In this document: positions 16,452 through 26,203 of the stretch, in pieces
How positions within the stretch are numbered: the stretch's first letter is position 1
How the letters are laid out: each line of letters starts with the position of its first letter
Assembly: GCA_029938085.1 (NCBI GenBank)
Contig: JAPYOS010000003.1
Coordinates: 62,001 to 126,000 of the forward strand
Direction: 5' to 3'
Length of the DNA: 64,000 nucleotides
Origin: Oceanospirillaceae bacterium
Lineage (GTDB): Bacteria > Pseudomonadota > Gammaproteobacteria > Pseudomonadales > Balneatricaceae
Position numbers and translations under genes: made by a program
Notes under the pieces: generated by a model
Told to the model about the DNA's origin: nothing
Databases searched by the model: none
Seen by the model: only the letters and a program-made list of their open reading frames with translations

Positions 16452-18137
16452 ATGTTTGATCACCAGTTTAACCACCTTAAGTACCAGCCTTTCCAAGCCA
16501 CGCCATTGCCAGATCGCACCTGGCCTAGCCAGTCTATTAGCCAGGCGCCCATGTGGTGTAGCGTAGATCTACGCGATGGTAATCAGGCCTTGGTTAATCC
16601 CATGAACGCACAACAAAAACTGCGTATGTTTGAGCTATTGGTGAAATTGGGATTTAAGCAAATTGAGGTGGGATTTCCTTCGGCATCCACTACCGACTTT
16701 GATTTTGTACGCCTGTTGATTGAACAAAACAAGGTGCCAGACGACGTTACCTTGCAAGTGTTAACGCCGGCCCGTGAAGAGCTTATTAAGAAGACCTACG
16801 AAGCATTGGATGGCGTTAAAAAAGCCATTGTGCATGTTTATAACTCCACCTCAACGGTGCAGCGCGAACAAGTTTTCGGTTTGCCAGAAGCAGGTATTAA
16901 AGCCATTGCGGTACAGGGCGCTCAGTGGGTGCAGCAATACGCTAATCTTTACCCCAATACACAATGGAGTTTTGAGTATTCGCCAGAAAGTTTTACCGGC
17001 ACCGAAATGGATTATGCTGTAGACGTCTGTGATGCTGTGATCGAGCAGTGGTTGCCCAGCGAAGGCCGCGAATTGATCATTAATTTACCGTCTACCGTTG
17101 AACTATCTACACCTAACTTATTTGCCGATCAGGTGGAGTATTTTTGCCGCCAACTACAACATCGCCAGCAAGTTACCATTAGCTTACACACCCATAACGA
17201 CCGAGGATGTGCTGTTGCCGCCGCTGAATTAGGCATATTGGCAGGTGCAGATCGGGTTGAGGGTACCTTAATGGGTAATGGCGAACGCACGGGTAATATG
17301 GACGTGATTACCATGGCCATGAACCTCTATTCTCAGGGTATTGATCCAACCTTGGATTTAGGCAATGTGTTGGAAATTATTGAGGTGGTAGAAAGCTGTA
17401 CGGAAATTTCCGTATCGCCACGTCATCCATGGGCGGGCGAATTGGTCTATACGGCGTTTTCTGGCAGCCATCAAGATGCTATTCGTAAATCTGTGGCGTT
17501 TCACAAAACGCAGAATAAAAGCCATTGGGATGTGGCCTATTTGCCTATAGATCCTCGCGATATTGGCCGCGAATACGAAGCCGTGGTACGTATTAATAGC
17601 CAAAGCGGCAAAGGCGGTGTGGCTCTGGTATTGGAGCGTGATTACGGCATTGAACTGCCCAAATGGATGCATTCTGTATTGAGTAAAGTGGTGCAACAAG
17701 CCACCGAGTCTTCAGGGGTGGAAGTGTCGCCACAACAGATCAAAGACTTATTTGACGGTCAGTTTATGGCGGTAGAATCAGAATGGCAACTGCGCGACTA
17801 CCGTCTTCACTCGGTAACGGGTGAAGATACCGTTGTTATCGAAGGCGAATTTAACCTACAACAGAGCTCTATAGCGGGCTATGGCGCAGGTGCACTAGAG
17901 GCCATGAGTGATGCCTTAAGTAAGCGTTATGATTGCGATATCGAAGTGACGCAGTTTGATCAGCACGCGATGACTAAAGGTACAGATGCACAAGCGCTTG
18001 CGTGTATTGAAATGAACGTTGGTGGCGTCATCTGCCATGCTGTAGCACAAGCAGAAGACACTACCGCTGCGGCCTTGCAGGCCATGTTAGCGGGCTTTAG
18101 CAGGAGTCACGCGGCTCAAATTCAACAGGCGGGTTAA
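16452..18137 (+). CDS. leuA: 2-isopropylmalate synthase, long (type 2) form
   Basis: First committed step of leucine synthesis: acetyl-CoA plus 2-ketoisovalerate to 2-isopropylmalate. Sequence shows SVDLRDGNQALVNPM (catalytic TIM-barrel start), the metal-binding SLHTHNDRGC with its HxH pair, and GTLMGNGERTGNMD. A C-terminal LeuA regulatory domain (about residues 430-560, SIAGYGAGALEAMSDAL) provides leucine feedback. I place the start at 16452 (MFDHQFNHLKYQPF), as in relatives; the open frame extends to a TTG at 16380, but the extra 24 residues have no match and no ribosome site. Stand-alone leuA without leuBCD beside it, divergent from an Lrp-type regulator. Confidence 0.93.
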   Translation: MFDHQFNHLKYQPFQATPLPDRTWPSQSISQAPMWCSVDLRDGNQALVNPMNAQQKLRMFELLVKLGFKQIEVGFPSASTTDFDFVRLLIEQNKVPDDVTLQVLTPAREELIKKTYEALDGVKKAIVHVYNSTSTVQREQVFGLPEAGIKAIAVQGAQWVQQYANLYPNTQWSFEYSPESFTGTEMDYAVDVCDAVIEQWLPSEGRELIINLPSTVELSTPNLFADQVEYFCRQLQHRQQVTISLHTHNDRGCAVAAAELGILAGADRVEGTLMGNGERTGNMDVITMAMNLYSQGIDPTLDLGNVLEIIEVVESCTEISVSPRHPWAGELVYTAFSGSHQDAIRKSVAFHKTQNKSHWDVAYLPIDPRDIGREYEAVVRINSQSGKGGVALVLERDYGIELPKWMHSVLSKVVQQATESSGVEVSPQQIKDLFDGQFMAVESEWQLRDYRLHSVTGEDTVVIEGEFNLQQSSIAGYGAGALEAMSDALSKRYDCDIEVTQFDQHAMTKGTDAQALACIEMNVGGVICHAVAQAEDTTAAALQAMLAGFSRSHAAQIQQAG

Positions 18138-18161
18138 GCATTACAGTGTTAGCCACTGCTC

Positions 18162-18181
18162 GGGCTACCATAATGTAGCCC
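18162..18181. terminator. hairpin between convergent leuA and srmB
   Basis: GGGCTAC-cataat-GTAGCCC, a perfect 7-bp stem in the 54-bp gap between two convergent genes. The tail after it is only weakly T-rich, so it is a candidate bidirectional terminator rather than a strong one. Confidence 0.5.
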
Positions 18182-18191
18182 TTGGTTGTGC

Positions 18192-19463
18192 CTATTTCGA
18201 CTTGTTTTTTAGCTTCTTGGCCTTGGCTTTAGCCGCTTTGGCCTTGTCGGCTTTTGAAACTTTGGGCTTTTTGGCCTTGGGTTTTTTGAGTAGGCTTGGT
18301 TCTTCTTTTTTAGGTGAAAACCCTGGGAAGATGGCGCGGTTAATGGTGTTGCCTATGTAACGCTCAATGCGGCCTAAGTTGGGCCATTCAATCGCATCTA
18401 CAATAGACCAAACACTGCCGGCTGACCCGTCACGGCCGGTGCGGCCGGCGCGGTGAACGTAGCTGTCGGCTTTTTCTGGCATGTGTACATTGATAACGTG
18501 GGTTAGGGTGGGCAAGTCTACGCCGCGGGCCATAACGTCGGTTGCCACCAATACTTTGGTGCGGCCACGACGCATGTCTTTGATTTGTTGGTTGCGGTCA
18601 CTCTGGCGTAGATCGCCGTGTAAGCCGGTACACTGAATGCCTAAGGTGCGGATCACCTTAAGCCATGTGTCTACTTGCTTGCGGCTGTTCACAAACACAA
18701 TGGCTTGTTTAACTTCGGGCAAGCGTAGCAGTGCTTTTAGCAGGTGTTCTTTGTGTAATTCGTTATCGGCTTGATACACTGATTGGCTGATCTTTTTTGC
18801 TACGTGTCGCGGCGCTTCTACGGCCACTTGTACGGCATTTTCCGCCAGTAAATCGTGAGCAAAGGCTTGTACTTTGTCGCCTTCTAAGGTGGCGGAGAAC
18901 ATGGACGTTTGGCGATCTAGAGGTAATAAATCTGATGTTTGATGAATAGCCTGAATGAAGCCTAAGTCCAACATGCGGTCGGCTTCGTCGATCACAAATA
19001 CCGTCACTTGTGACAAATCCAGTGCCATGTGTTCTTCGATTTCTAGCAAGCGACCAGGGGTGGCAACCAGTACATCGATGGACTCAGCCACCATGGCTTT
19101 TTGCATGCCAAACGGCACACCACCGACGATAAGGCAGCTCTTTAGATGGTTATGGGCGACTAGCTGTTCTATTTGATCGTATGTTTGGCGGGCGAGTTCG
19201 CGGGTGGGGCTAAGAATGAGTACCTTAGGTGTGCCTGGGTCGCGACGTGGCGAGTCTAAAATATGCTGCAGTGCAGGTAAAACGAAGGCTAAGGTTTTGC
19301 CGGTGCCGGTAGGCGCCGAGGCCAGTACATCATTGCCTTCCAACAGATGCGGAATGGCTTGTTGTTGAATGGCTGTAGGCTGGGTAAATTCATGCTCAGC
19401 AAGGGCATGAAGTAGTTCTTGATCCAGCAGTAAATCGACAAAAGACACGGCGGCATAACTCAT
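18192..19463 (-). CDS. srmB: DEAD-box RNA helicase, SrmB-like
   Basis: 423 residues. All core motifs are visible: the Q-motif region (FTQPTAIQQQAIP), Walker A APTGTGKT, PTRELA, TPGRLL, DEAD (VIDEADRML), SAT (FSATLEGD), then the second RecA domain with VNSRKQ, VATDVMARGVDLP and HRAGRTGR. The C-terminal ~45 residues are a lysine-rich tail (KAKKPKVSKADKAK) like that of SrmB. SAPTGTGKT and FSATLEGD favour SrmB over RhlE or DbpA. Expected role: 50S ribosome assembly and RNA remodelling in the cytoplasm. Single-gene unit with convergent leuA downstream. Confidence 0.85.
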   Translation of the reverse strand: MSYAAVSFVDLLLDQELLHALAEHEFTQPTAIQQQAIPHLLEGNDVLASAPTGTGKTLAFVLPALQHILDSPRRDPGTPKVLILSPTRELARQTYDQIEQLVAHNHLKSCLIVGGVPFGMQKAMVAESIDVLVATPGRLLEIEEHMALDLSQVTVFVIDEADRMLDLGFIQAIHQTSDLLPLDRQTSMFSATLEGDKVQAFAHDLLAENAVQVAVEAPRHVAKKISQSVYQADNELHKEHLLKALLRLPEVKQAIVFVNSRKQVDTWLKVIRTLGIQCTGLHGDLRQSDRNQQIKDMRRGRTKVLVATDVMARGVDLPTLTHVINVHMPEKADSYVHRAGRTGRDGSAGSVWSIVDAIEWPNLGRIERYIGNTINRAIFPGFSPKKEEPSLLKKPKAKKPKVSKADKAKAAKAKAKKLKNKSK

Positions 19464-19520
19464 TAAATAATCGAGGCCGTAGGATACCGTATTTTGCTCA
19501 AAATAGATTTAGATTTTTGT

Positions 19521-19715
19521 TCATATAGTTGCGTGTAAAGTATCACTTTGTTGTACCAATAGGGCTGAGGCCTCTTCAGAGTTGTATTGATATGGGGTTT
19601 GACTTGTGGTTTTGATGTGCTTATTAAGTTGGTGTCTTAGGGTTAATAATTTTGTTAGGCGTTCCAGTTCTAGCTCGATACGGGCGTCTATGAGCGCTAG
19701 GTCGGTTTTATTCAT
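19521..19715 (-). CDS. small hypothetical protein, 64 residues
   Basis: ATG at 19715 is preceded by GAGGG at good spacing, which is why I prefer it to the longer open frame that starts at 19850 with low-complexity Ser/Thr residues. The protein is predicted mostly helical (LALIDARIELELERLTKLLT) with a polar tail; no signal peptide or membrane segment. It lies between srmB and the divergent formate dehydrogenase operon. No family recognised; a faint likeness to the first helix of AroQ chorismate mutases is probably chance. Confidence 0.45.
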   Translation of the reverse strand: MNKTDLALIDARIELELERLTKLLTLRHQLNKHIKTTSQTPYQYNSEEASALLVQQSDTLHATI

Positions 19716-19996
19716 TGTGCTACCCTCAGCAGTGTTGTTTTTATGACAGTGTGACGTTGGTTCTGTACGTGATGCATAAACTGTGCCGACGGATGTTGCC
19801 GCTTTGCTTTGCCATAGTGTTCTGGAGTGGAGTGGTGTAGAGGGTGACATGATGTCGCTTACAGGTATGCGGTAAATTCTGTCGCTGAGATACTAGCTCG
19901 GTTAATAAAATGGTATCCTAGCGCGCATAATAATTGCGTATTTTTGAGGTCAATTGCCTCATAGGACCTTGAACTTAAGTCAACACAGAGAACAAC

Positions 19997-21733
19997 ATGT
20001 CTGCTGATTCTAACCAAGACAATGTGGTGCGTTTGCACCCAGGCGCTGGTCGCAATAAATCTCGTATCCACCTTCGTGGGCGTCAAGTTAACCTAGATAC
20101 GCTTGCGCAATTACGCGAGTTGATGGGTGATCAGCCGATTAAACGCGACATGCTCATCGAATACTTGCACTTAATTCAAGATAATTTTGGCTATTTGTCT
20201 GCCGCGCACCTTGCTGCGCTAGCCCATGAGATGAAAATTCCCATGGCCGAAGTCTATGAATGTGCTACTTTCTATGCCCACTTCGACATTGTTAAAGAGG
20301 GCGAAGTGCCACCTGCAGCCGTAACCGTTCGTGTATGCGATAGCTTGAGTTGTCAGCTAGCGGGTGCAGAACAACTAAAGTCAGCTTTAGAAGCGGGTAC
20401 AGACCCTACGCAAGTGCGTATTTTAAGTGCTCCATGTATGGGGCGGTGTGACACGGCTCCGGTTGCTGAAGTAGGCCATCACCACGTAGATAATGCTGAT
20501 GCTGCAAAAATTGTAGATGTTATTGAGGCCAAGCACTTTCACCCAGACATTCCAGACTACCTTGCTTACGATGCCTACGTTGCAGACGGCGGTTACGCCT
20601 TATTGAAGCAGTGCCTTGCCGGTGATTACACTTGGGAAGACATTCAAAAAGTATTAGCAGACGCGAACCTTAAAGGTTTAGGTGGTGCGGGTTTCCCAAC
20701 GCACATGAAATGGAAGTTTGTACGTCAAGAGCCTAAACCTCGTTACCTTGCGATTAATGGTGACGAAGGAGAGCCAGGCACGTTTAAAGACCGTATCTAT
20801 TTAGAATCTGATCCGCATCGCTTTATTGAAGGTGCCTTGATCAGTGCTTGGGCAGTAGAGGCCGAAGCAGCTTACATTTACCTACGGGACGAATACCCAG
20901 CTGCGCGTGAAATTCTACAGGCAGAAATCGCCAAAGTAGAAGCCGCAGGCCTAGCACCGGCCGGTGGTATCCACCTTCGCCGTGGTGCTGGCGCTTACAT
21001 TTGTGGTGAAGAATCAGCCATGATTGAGTCATTAGAAGGCAAGCCGGGCATGCCGCGTCATCGTCCTCCTTTTGTGGCTCAGGTCGGTTTGTTTAACCGT
21101 CCTACCTTGGTGAACAACATTGAAACCGTATTTTGGATCCGTACCTTAATGGATAAAGGCGCCGACTGGTTCTCAAGCCAAGGCCGTAACGGTTCACAAG
21201 GTTTGCGTAGCTTCTCTGTTTCTGGCCGAGTGAAGAATCCGGGTGTTAAATTAGCACCAGCGGGTATTACCATGCAGGAACTCATGGATGAATACTGTGG
21301 TGGCATGCTAGACGGTCAAACCTTTAAAGGCTACCTTCCAGGTGGCGCATCGGGCGGTATCTTGCCAGCCGGCATGGCCGACATTCCGTTAGATTTTGGC
21401 ACTCTTCAGCCCTACGGTTGTTTCATCGGTTCTGCAGCGGTAGTGGTGTTGTCTGACCAAGACAACATGCGCGACGTGGTAGTGAATTTATTAAAATTCT
21501 TCGAAGACGAAAGTTGTGGCCAGTGCACGCCGTGCCGTGTGGGTACAGAGAAGATGGTTAAATTGTTGCAACGTCCTGATTGGGATCAAGCCCTAATGGC
21601 TGAGCTAGGCCAAACCATGTGCGATGCGTCTATTTGTGGTTTAGGCCAAGCGGCCTCAAATCCGATCACCACCGTATTTAAATATTTTGACGCTGATTTG
21701 ATCGCTACCGATCTGTCTGCCAGTGCTAAGTAA
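19997..21733 (+). CDS. fdsB: NAD-dependent formate dehydrogenase, NuoE-NuoF fused diaphorase subunit
   Basis: 578 residues combining what are FdsG and FdsB in many bacteria. Residues about 30-160 are NuoE-like with a [2Fe-2S] site C114, C119, C147, C151 (VCDSLSCQL, APCMGRCDTAP). Residues about 180-570 are NuoF-like: LKGLGGAGFPTHMKW and NGDEGEPGTFKDR for FMN/NADH, GAGAYICGEESAM, and a [4Fe-4S] motif SCGQCTPCRVGT with a later CGLG cysteine. It passes electrons from the Mo subunit to NAD+, making NADH. ATG at 19997 follows AGAGA. First gene of the fds operon, 12 bp before fdsA. Cytoplasmic; no signal peptide. Confidence 0.92.
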   Translation: MSADSNQDNVVRLHPGAGRNKSRIHLRGRQVNLDTLAQLRELMGDQPIKRDMLIEYLHLIQDNFGYLSAAHLAALAHEMKIPMAEVYECATFYAHFDIVKEGEVPPAAVTVRVCDSLSCQLAGAEQLKSALEAGTDPTQVRILSAPCMGRCDTAPVAEVGHHHVDNADAAKIVDVIEAKHFHPDIPDYLAYDAYVADGGYALLKQCLAGDYTWEDIQKVLADANLKGLGGAGFPTHMKWKFVRQEPKPRYLAINGDEGEPGTFKDRIYLESDPHRFIEGALISAWAVEAEAAYIYLRDEYPAAREILQAEIAKVEAAGLAPAGGIHLRRGAGAYICGEESAMIESLEGKPGMPRHRPPFVAQVGLFNRPTLVNNIETVFWIRTLMDKGADWFSSQGRNGSQGLRSFSVSGRVKNPGVKLAPAGITMQELMDEYCGGMLDGQTFKGYLPGGASGGILPAGMADIPLDFGTLQPYGCFIGSAAVVVLSDQDNMRDVVVNLLKFFEDESCGQCTPCRVGTEKMVKLLQRPDWDQALMAELGQTMCDASICGLGQAASNPITTVFKYFDADLIATDLSASAK

Positions 21734-21745
21734 GGGAGACATAAT

Positions 21746-24511
21746 ATGAGTCAAGATATCATCAATTTCACCCTCGACGGTGAGAAAGTAACAGCTAAAG
21801 CCGGCGAGACCATTTGGCAAGTGGCCAAGCGTATGGGCGAAACTATTCCTCACCTATGCTACAAGCCAGAACCTGGCTACCGCGCCGACGGCAACTGCCG
21901 AGCGTGTATGGTAGAGATCGAAGGCGAGCGCGTACTAGCTGCTTCTTGCTTGCGTTCACCTAACGAAGGCATGGTTGTGACCAGTGCAACTTCTGACCGC
22001 GCACAGTCTTCTCGTAAAATGGTGATGGAGCTATTGGCTACCGATCAGCCAGAGCGCGAAGAGTCACCAGACAAAAGTTCACACTTTTGGGCTATGGCAG
22101 ATTTGTTGGCTATGGATGCCACGGAAGCTCGCTTTGACGAAACCGTAAAGCCATGTGCAGACAACTCAAGCAAGGCTATGCGGGTAAACCTGCAGTCATG
22201 TATTAACTGTAACTTGTGTGTTCGCGCTTGTCGTGAAGTACAAGTTAACGACGTTATTGGTATGGCTAACCGCGGCGCAGATTCTAAAGTTGTGTTCGAC
22301 TTTGACGATCCAATGGGCGACTCCACCTGTGTTAACTGTGGCGAATGTGTGCAGGCGTGCCCAACGGGTGCCTTAATGCCTTCTAGTGTCACCAGTGAAG
22401 ACGGTAAGGGCGACAGCAACGATTACGATCGCAAAGTAGACAGCGTATGTCAGTACTGTGGTGTAGGTTGCCAGTTGACTTACCACGTAAAAGACGAGCG
22501 TATTGTTTACGTTGACGGCCGCGACGGCCCAGCCAACCAAAACCGTTTGTGTGTGAAGGGCCGCTTTGGCTCTGACTATATTCACCACGGCGACCGTATT
22601 ACCAAGCCGCTAATTCGTCTTGAAGGTGCCCGAAAAGGCATCCATGATGACTTTGATCCAGCCAAGCCACTCACTCATTTTCGTGAAGCAAGTTGGGAAG
22701 AAGCTTTAGATTTTGCTGCCAAAGGTTTTACCGACATCCGTGACAATCAAGGCAAAAAAGCCCTTGCAGGTTTTGGTAGTGCCAAAGGTTCTAACGAAGA
22801 AGCCTATTTATTCCAAAAGCTAGTACGTACGGGTTTTGGTAGTAACAACGTAGACCACTGTACTCGCCTTTGTCACGCTTCATCAGTAATGGCATTGTTG
22901 GAAGGTCTGGGTTCAGGCGCTGTGTCTGCATCCTTTATGCAGGCAAAAAATGCTGACGTGGTTGTGATTACCGGTTCTAACCCAACCAGTAACCACCCAG
23001 TAGCGGCAACCTTCTTTAAGCAGGCTGCTAAAAATGGCACTAAGATTATTGTTTTAGACCCACGTGGCTTGGCAATGAAAAAATACGCCAGCCACATGAT
23101 TCAGTTTAAGCCAGGTAGCGATGTGAGCTTCTGGAACGCCATCATGAACGTGATTGTGACCGAAGAATTGTACAATCAAGACTACATCGATTCGATGACT
23201 ACTGGGTTTGACACGGTTAAAGAGCACGTTAAGCGCTATAGCCCAGAAGCCATGTCACCTATTTGTGGTGTAGATGCCGACCTAATCCGCGAAGTGGCAC
23301 GTTTATATGCCACCTCTGATAACTCCATGATCTTCTGGGGAATGGGTGTGTCACAACACGTGCACGGTACCGATAACTGTCGAGCAATGATTTCTGTAGC
23401 TTTGATGACCGGTCAAATTGGTCGTGAAGGCGCAGGTTTGCACCCATTACGTGGTCAAAACAACGTACAGGGCGCATCAGATGCGGGCTTAATCCCGATG
23501 ATGTACCCAGACTACAAGCGCGTTAACGTAGGCAATGTTAAGGCCATGTTTGAAGACCTATGGGGCACCGAGCTTTCTGACGAGCCAGGTTTAACCGTAG
23601 TAGAAACCATGAATGCTATTCACGAAGGTTCTGTTACGGGTATGTACGTGGAAGGTGAAAACCCAGCCATGTCTGACCCAGACTTACACCATGCCCGTGG
23701 CGCTTTGGCGATGTTAGAGCATTTAGTAGTGCAAGACTTGTATGTCACCGAAACAGCTATGTATGCCGACGTTGTATTACCAGCATCTGCATGGCCAGAG
23801 AAAGACGGCACAGCCTCTAACACTAACCGTACCGTACAGATGGGCCGCAAAGCGGTTAACCCACCTGGTGACGCACGTCAGGACTGGTGGATCATTCAAG
23901 AAATTGCGAACCGCATGGGCTGTAACTGGACTTACACTCATCCAAAAGACGTGTTTGCCGAAATGAAGCAAGCCATGCCAAGCTTGAACAACTTGTCTTG
24001 GGAGCGTTTAGAAAAGGAACACTCTGTAACTTACCCTTGCCCTGCAGAAGACCATCCGGGCAACGATATCGTGTTTATCGATAGTTTCCCAATTGAAGGT
24101 GGTCGAGGCAAGTTTGTGGCTGCAGACATTGTAGAGCCAGACGAGCGTCCAGATGACGAATACCCAGTTATTTTGATTACGGGTCGTCAGCTAGAGCATT
24201 GGCATACCGGTTCCATGACACGTCGCGCGCCAGTATTGGATGCCCTAGAGCCAGAAGCCGTGGCTACTTTAAGTCGTGAAGAATTGGCTAAGGTAGGCGC
24301 TAAGGCCGGTGACATGATTCGAGTGTCTACACGACGTGGAGGTATCGAGTTATTGGCTCGTGAAGACGCCGACGTACCCGCCGGTGTGATCTTCATTCCT
24401 TTCTGTTATGTAGAAGCGTCTGCCAATATGCTTACCAACGCAGCCCTTGACCCCGTGGGTAAAATCCCTGAGTTCAAGTTCTGTGCCTCGCGTATTGAAC
24501 TTGTAAGCTAA
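21746..24511 (+). CDS. fdsA: NAD-dependent formate dehydrogenase, molybdenum catalytic subunit
   Basis: 921 residues oxidising formate to CO2. From the N-terminus: a plant-type [2Fe-2S] domain (C38, C51, C54, C68); two [4Fe-4S] sites (C152/155/158/162 and C195/198/201/205); then the Mo-bisMGD domain with its own [4Fe-4S] (C235, C238, C242, C269). The Mo ligand is cysteine C376 followed by H377 (TRLCHASS), so this is a Cys and not a selenocysteine enzyme. The C-terminal molybdopterin dinucleotide-binding domain begins near ITGRQLEHWHTGSMTRRAP. No twin-arginine signal, hence cytoplasmic. Preceded by GGGAGA; a good intrinsic terminator follows. FdhD and MobA, needed for its cofactor, are encoded just downstream. 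Confidence 0.95.
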   Translation: MSQDIINFTLDGEKVTAKAGETIWQVAKRMGETIPHLCYKPEPGYRADGNCRACMVEIEGERVLAASCLRSPNEGMVVTSATSDRAQSSRKMVMELLATDQPEREESPDKSSHFWAMADLLAMDATEARFDETVKPCADNSSKAMRVNLQSCINCNLCVRACREVQVNDVIGMANRGADSKVVFDFDDPMGDSTCVNCGECVQACPTGALMPSSVTSEDGKGDSNDYDRKVDSVCQYCGVGCQLTYHVKDERIVYVDGRDGPANQNRLCVKGRFGSDYIHHGDRITKPLIRLEGARKGIHDDFDPAKPLTHFREASWEEALDFAAKGFTDIRDNQGKKALAGFGSAKGSNEEAYLFQKLVRTGFGSNNVDHCTRLCHASSVMALLEGLGSGAVSASFMQAKNADVVVITGSNPTSNHPVAATFFKQAAKNGTKIIVLDPRGLAMKKYASHMIQFKPGSDVSFWNAIMNVIVTEELYNQDYIDSMTTGFDTVKEHVKRYSPEAMSPICGVDADLIREVARLYATSDNSMIFWGMGVSQHVHGTDNCRAMISVALMTGQIGREGAGLHPLRGQNNVQGASDAGLIPMMYPDYKRVNVGNVKAMFEDLWGTELSDEPGLTVVETMNAIHEGSVTGMYVEGENPAMSDPDLHHARGALAMLEHLVVQDLYVTETAMYADVVLPASAWPEKDGTASNTNRTVQMGRKAVNPPGDARQDWWIIQEIANRMGCNWTYTHPKDVFAEMKQAMPSLNNLSWERLEKEHSVTYPCPAEDHPGNDIVFIDSFPIEGGRGKFVAADIVEPDERPDDEYPVILITGRQLEHWHTGSMTRRAPVLDALEPEAVATLSREELAKVGAKAGDMIRVSTRRGGIELLAREDADVPAGVIFIPFCYVEASANMLTNAALDPVGKIPEFKFCASRIELVS

Positions 24512-24554
24512 GCCAAACTGGCGTCACAGCGTTATCCTGACGCAGGTCGGGTCT

Positions 24555-24584
24555 AAAAAGGTCAGCTTATGCTGATCTTTTTTT
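24555..24584 (+). terminator. intrinsic terminator after fdsA
   Basis: AGGTCAGC-ttat-GCTGATCT, 8 pairs with one G-T, followed by a run of T. It lies 44 bases past the fdsA stop and separates the fds unit from the yaiI-fdhD-mobA unit. Confidence 0.85.
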
Positions 24585-24638
24585 ACTTTGGATTTAATGT
24601 GAAGAATATAAAATAGAGAAAATAAGGCACGCGGGCAT

Positions 24639-24790
24639 ATGGCAGAAAACAAAACCAGCCTCACCCAAAAAGACCCTGTTACTTTTTTAGCAACGGTAGA
24701 GCACCCTGTGCGCCGGCAAAATGCTATAGAAGTGATGCCATCGATGATTACCTCAGTCGTTTAGGTAAGTTCAAATTAGGCAATTGTTGG
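24639..24790 (+). pseudogene. remnant of a DUF1801-type protein with internal deletion
   Basis: From ATG 24639 the frame reads MAENKTSLTQKDPVTFLATV, then EHPVRRQNAIE, matching the N-terminus typical of DUF1801 proteins, but stops after 41 codons at 24764. In the next frame from about 24741 it resumes with DDYLSRLGKFKLGNC, which resembles the C-terminal YLxRLGKxKTGKSC block of the same family. About 60 residues of the middle are missing. So this is an old internal deletion plus frame change, not a coding gene. It occupies the gap between the fds terminator and yaiI. The family match is from memory of the consensus. Confidence 0.6.
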
Positions 24791-24836
24791 TCATTCATGC
24801 ACAATACACCATTAACTACTTATTTAAGCCTTCGAT

Positions 24837-25325
24837 ATGCCAATTTGGGTTGACGCCGACGCCTGTCCTGTCGTCATTAAAGACATTTTGTTTCGTGCCG
24901 CAGAACGCACACAAATCACCACCACCTTAGTGGCCAATCAGTACATTGCTACGCCACCGTCTAAAGTGATTAGCATGGTTCAAGTGGGTTCCGGGTTTGA
25001 TGTGGCAGACAATGAAATTGTGAAGCGTGTGGTGGCTGGCGACTTGGTAATTACTGCCGATATTCCGTTGGCGGCAGAAGTGGTAGAGAAGGGCGCACAA
25101 GCCCTTAGCCCTCGCGGTGAATCTTATACCAAAGAAACCATTCGTCAGCGGTTGAATATGCGTGATTTTATGGAAACACTGCGTAATAGCGGTGTTCAAA
25201 CCGGTGGTCCTGCGGCTATGAATCATACGGATCGCCAGACTTTTGCTAATAAATTGGATCGGTGGATAGCCAAGCAAGATAGACAAAAGCAGACAAAAAA
25301 CCTTGGTTCGGAGGCAGGTTCATGA
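24837..25325 (+). CDS. yaiI: YaiI/YqxD family (DUF188) protein
   Basis: 162 residues. It shows the conserved DUF188 start ([16 protein letters not shown]), [20 protein letters not shown] and a C-terminal [13 protein letters not shown] segment. The fold is PIN-like with an acidic N-terminal site, so a nuclease-type activity is plausible, but the biological role of the family is not established. Its last codons overlap fdhD by 4 bp (ATGA), so the two are translationally coupled. Whether it contributes to formate dehydrogenase maturation is unknown. Confidence 0.9.
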   Translation: MPIWVDADACPVVIKDILFRAAERTQITTTLVANQYIATPPSKVISMVQVGSGFDVADNEIVKRVVAGDLVITADIPLAAEVVEKGAQALSPRGESYTKETIRQRLNMRDFMETLRNSGVQTGGPAAMNHTDRQTFANKLDRWIAKQDRQKQTKNLGSEAGS

Positions 25326-26203
25326 AAACAGCAGATCTATCGGGCTACCTCATTTACCCTAATCCAGAAAATCCGGCCCTCACCAGCCATGTTACTGGCC
25401 GAGACCACACGGGTACAGAAGTAGATGTAGATGTGGTCACCGAAAGGGGGCTTACGGTTTACCTGAACAAACAAGAAATCGTGACTTTGATGACCTTGGG
25501 CGATCACCCCGAATACTTGGCCTTAGGCTTTTTACTCAATCAAAATATGTTGCGTAGCGATGACGTAATTACAGGCATTGATTACGATGAAGAGCTAGAA
25601 GTCGCTATTGTTCGTACCCAGCGAGAAACTAATTACGAAGATAAACTCAGGAAAAAAGTGCGTACCTCTGGTTGCGCTCAAGGCACTGTTTTTGGTGACA
25701 TTATGGAGAAGTTCGACACCATAATACTGGCCGAACAAGCGCGCCTTCATACGAGTTGGTTGTATCAACTATCACGCCAAATTAATACCACCCCTAGCAT
25801 TTACCAAAAAGCCGGTGCCATTCATGGGTGTGTATTGTGTCATGAGGCGCAGCCTTTGGTGTATATGGAAGACGTAGGCCGCCACAATGCCATTGATAAA
25901 ATTGCAGGCTACATGTTCAAGCACAATATCAGCCCCGAAGATAAGTGTTTTTATACCACAGGTCGGCTTACTTCTGAGATGGTGATCAAAACCGTCCAGA
26001 TGCGTATCCCTATTCTAATCTCGCGTTCTGGTTTTACGGCTTGGGGCGTGGATTTGGCCCGTAAAGCGGGTTTAACTCTTATCGGCAGAGCCAAGGGGCG
26101 TAAATTCGTGGCCTTAGCGGGTTATGAACGTTTGATCTACGACGTAGATGCCAGCCAAATTGAAGACGAACCTAAGGGAGTAGGGCGTAAAAATGCTGAT
26201 TGA
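25322..26203 (+). CDS. fdhD: FdhD, sulfurtransferase for formate dehydrogenase
   Basis: 293 residues. FdhD takes sulfur from IscS and inserts it as a Mo-bound sulfido ligand in formate dehydrogenase, so it is required for the fdsAB product upstream. Motifs: [11 protein letters not shown] (conserved core), [12 protein letters not shown], and [11 protein letters not shown] near the C-terminus. The sulfur-carrying region reads RTSGCAQGT with C118. The E. coli protein has a CxxC here, while this one keeps only the first cysteine. Overlaps yaiI by 4 bp and mobA by 11 bp, forming a tight three-gene operon. Confidence 0.93.
   Translation: MKTADLSGYLIYPNPENPALTSHVTGRDHTGTEVDVDVVTERGLTVYLNKQEIVTLMTLGDHPEYLALGFLLNQNMLRSDDVITGIDYDEELEVAIVRTQRETNYEDKLRKKVRTSGCAQGTVFGDIMEKFDTIILAEQARLHTSWLYQLSRQINTTPSIYQKAGAIHGCVLCHEAQPLVYMEDVGRHNAIDKIAGYMFKHNISPEDKCFYTTGRLTSEMVIKTVQMRIPILISRSGFTAWGVDLARKAGLTLIGRAKGRKFVALAGYERLIYDVDASQIEDEPKGVGRKNAD

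Noticed and set aside
22045-22419. 124-codon open frame antisense to fdsA
   Set aside because: Lies fully inside a strongly conserved coding region; composition is that of a shadow frame.
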